A stretch of DNA of 15,291 bases from Dunaliella salina. Taxonomy: Eukaryota; Chlorophyta; Chlorophyceae; Chlamydomonadales; Dunaliellaceae. The first letter of the stretch is position 1. Every line of letters begins with the position of its first letter. The notes beneath the pieces were generated by a model. The model saw only the letters and a program-made list of their open reading frames with translations. It made no database searches and was not told where the DNA came from. A program made the position numbers and the translations under genes. Shown piece after piece: positions 14,426-15,291 of the stretch. The stretch covers positions 570,647 through 585,937 of the forward strand of contig MU069494.1 in NCBI GenBank assembly GCA_002284615.2. Direction: 5' to 3'.

Positions 14426-15291
14426 CTGCAACAGCAGGCGGAAAATAGGTGTCTCATGCGACCTTTCAGGAATAGAACGTGTGCGAAAAAATGCTGCCTT
14501 GCCACCATGGGAAGGCATGCATTGAAATTATGCACTCATGCCTGACATGCCTGCTAGCGGGCCTCATGCGTTGTCGCGCGCATTTGGTCTTTACTTGTTT
14601 CAATGAAAGTTCCTGGATGTGCTTGCCTGTGTCATTCCTTGACAGGCACAGGAGTGCAAGTATGTGCATGCATGTGCATGTATATCTGCACATGGGTGCA
14701 CGTGTGCGCTGAAGGCCTTGTGGAACTGAAAGCTGCCGCTTCTAGAACTCTTTCTTTGAGTCGGAATGTAGGGTCGTCCGGGCTGGCGCAATTTGCAGTG
14801 CCTGCGGCATGTGGGAGCTGCTGCTGGTTTCTTGACGAACTTGAAGTTCTTAATCAAACGAGAGCCCCTCGCATGAGACAGACATCTGTGGGAAGGTGTG
14901 CTTAGATTGTCAATCTGCAGCCCTCAGCTTTTAGGCTCCAGGGCGGCAGGAGAGAAATATTTGTCCAGAATGGCACACAGTTGAGTAACCCATTGTCGCG
15001 CTGCATTCGATGTAACCAAAGATTTGACTATTGATATAATCAATTCATGCTTTTGCGCTGCTGGGTGCCATGCTTGCATTGGTCAACACTCTGCTTGCAT
15101 CCTGCGAGCGTAAGCTCATGTGCGTCCGTTTGGACCCTTGCAGGCCCCTTCGGACAATCACCCGTTTCAAGTAACCCCACCTGCGCCTACACAAGTTGCA
15201 GCACCTACAATTCATATTTGCCATAGTAGTTGCCATGGTGGTCAAAATACATGATCACCAAGCTGGGCTAGAGCGGATACTTGCACACACA
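14426..15291 (-). other. Upstream EB1 intron, incomplete
   Basis: No CH-domain sequence (WIN, GAxxCQ, KGxxxDN motifs) was found on the minus strand here, so this is read as intron and the earlier exons lie outside the window. It holds a short alternating purine-pyrimidine stretch at about 14659-14708 (tgcatgcatgtgcatgtat and similar), which could adopt Z-form. Nothing else was recognised. Confidence 0.6.

Noticed and set aside
14822..14860. Minus-strand IKNFKFVKK, resembling the EB1 CH-domain segment 'YIKNFKVLQ'
   Set aside because: Upstream residues (CLSHARGSR) and downstream (PAAAPTCRR) do not match EB1, no good donor follows, and the required KGxxxDN segment is absent between here and 14425. 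Treated as chance.

Overview
The window is nuclear DNA from a eukaryote, most likely a chlorophyte green alga. The evidence is a spliced gene with plant/algal-type protein sequence, long introns full of micro- and minisatellites, LINE fragments and small DNA transposons, and no compact bacterial-style genes. The mid GC content and repeat load would fit something like Dunaliella, but the genus is a guess.

The one host gene I can prove is a microtubule end-binding protein (EB1/MAPRE family) on the minus strand. Five coding exons, at 14425-14249, 11285-11114, 10018-9955, 5231-5129 and 4830-4781, join with matching splice phases. They give the last ~188 residues: the end of the calponin-homology domain, a basic Ser/Thr/Pro-rich linker, the coiled coil, the EBH domain and an acidic tail. 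The first ~100 residues (most of the CH domain) must lie beyond the right edge. Only 566 coding nucleotides are spread over 9,645 bp; the rest is intron.

Layout. 1-2400: downstream intergenic repeats: a cluster of short hairpins (404-556), a 278-bp inverted-repeat element (945-1222), a 639-bp non-autonomous transposon (1240-1878) and an (AAT)n tract. 2430-4420: three broken LINE 3' ends, the middle one in opposite orientation. 4654-4780: EB1 3' UTR. 4781-14425: the EB1 gene. Its 4.7-kb third intron holds a 36-bp minisatellite, a possible hAT transposase remnant and a nested transposon stack: element B (6553-9685) is split by element C (7025-9491), which is split by element E (about 8147-9225). 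Its first visible intron (2.96 kb) starts with a (GT)n tract right after the 5' splice site. It ends with an array of ~80-bp repeats in which most units carry a copy of the 3' splice site of the next exon.

The most interesting signals are (1) the tandemly amplified splice-acceptor array at 11404-12045, (2) the nested transposons, whose boundaries can be read from their terminal repeats and 9-bp target duplications, and (3) the 9-bp duplications themselves, unusual for ends that look hAT-like. No RNA genes, CRISPR arrays or prokaryotic features were seen.
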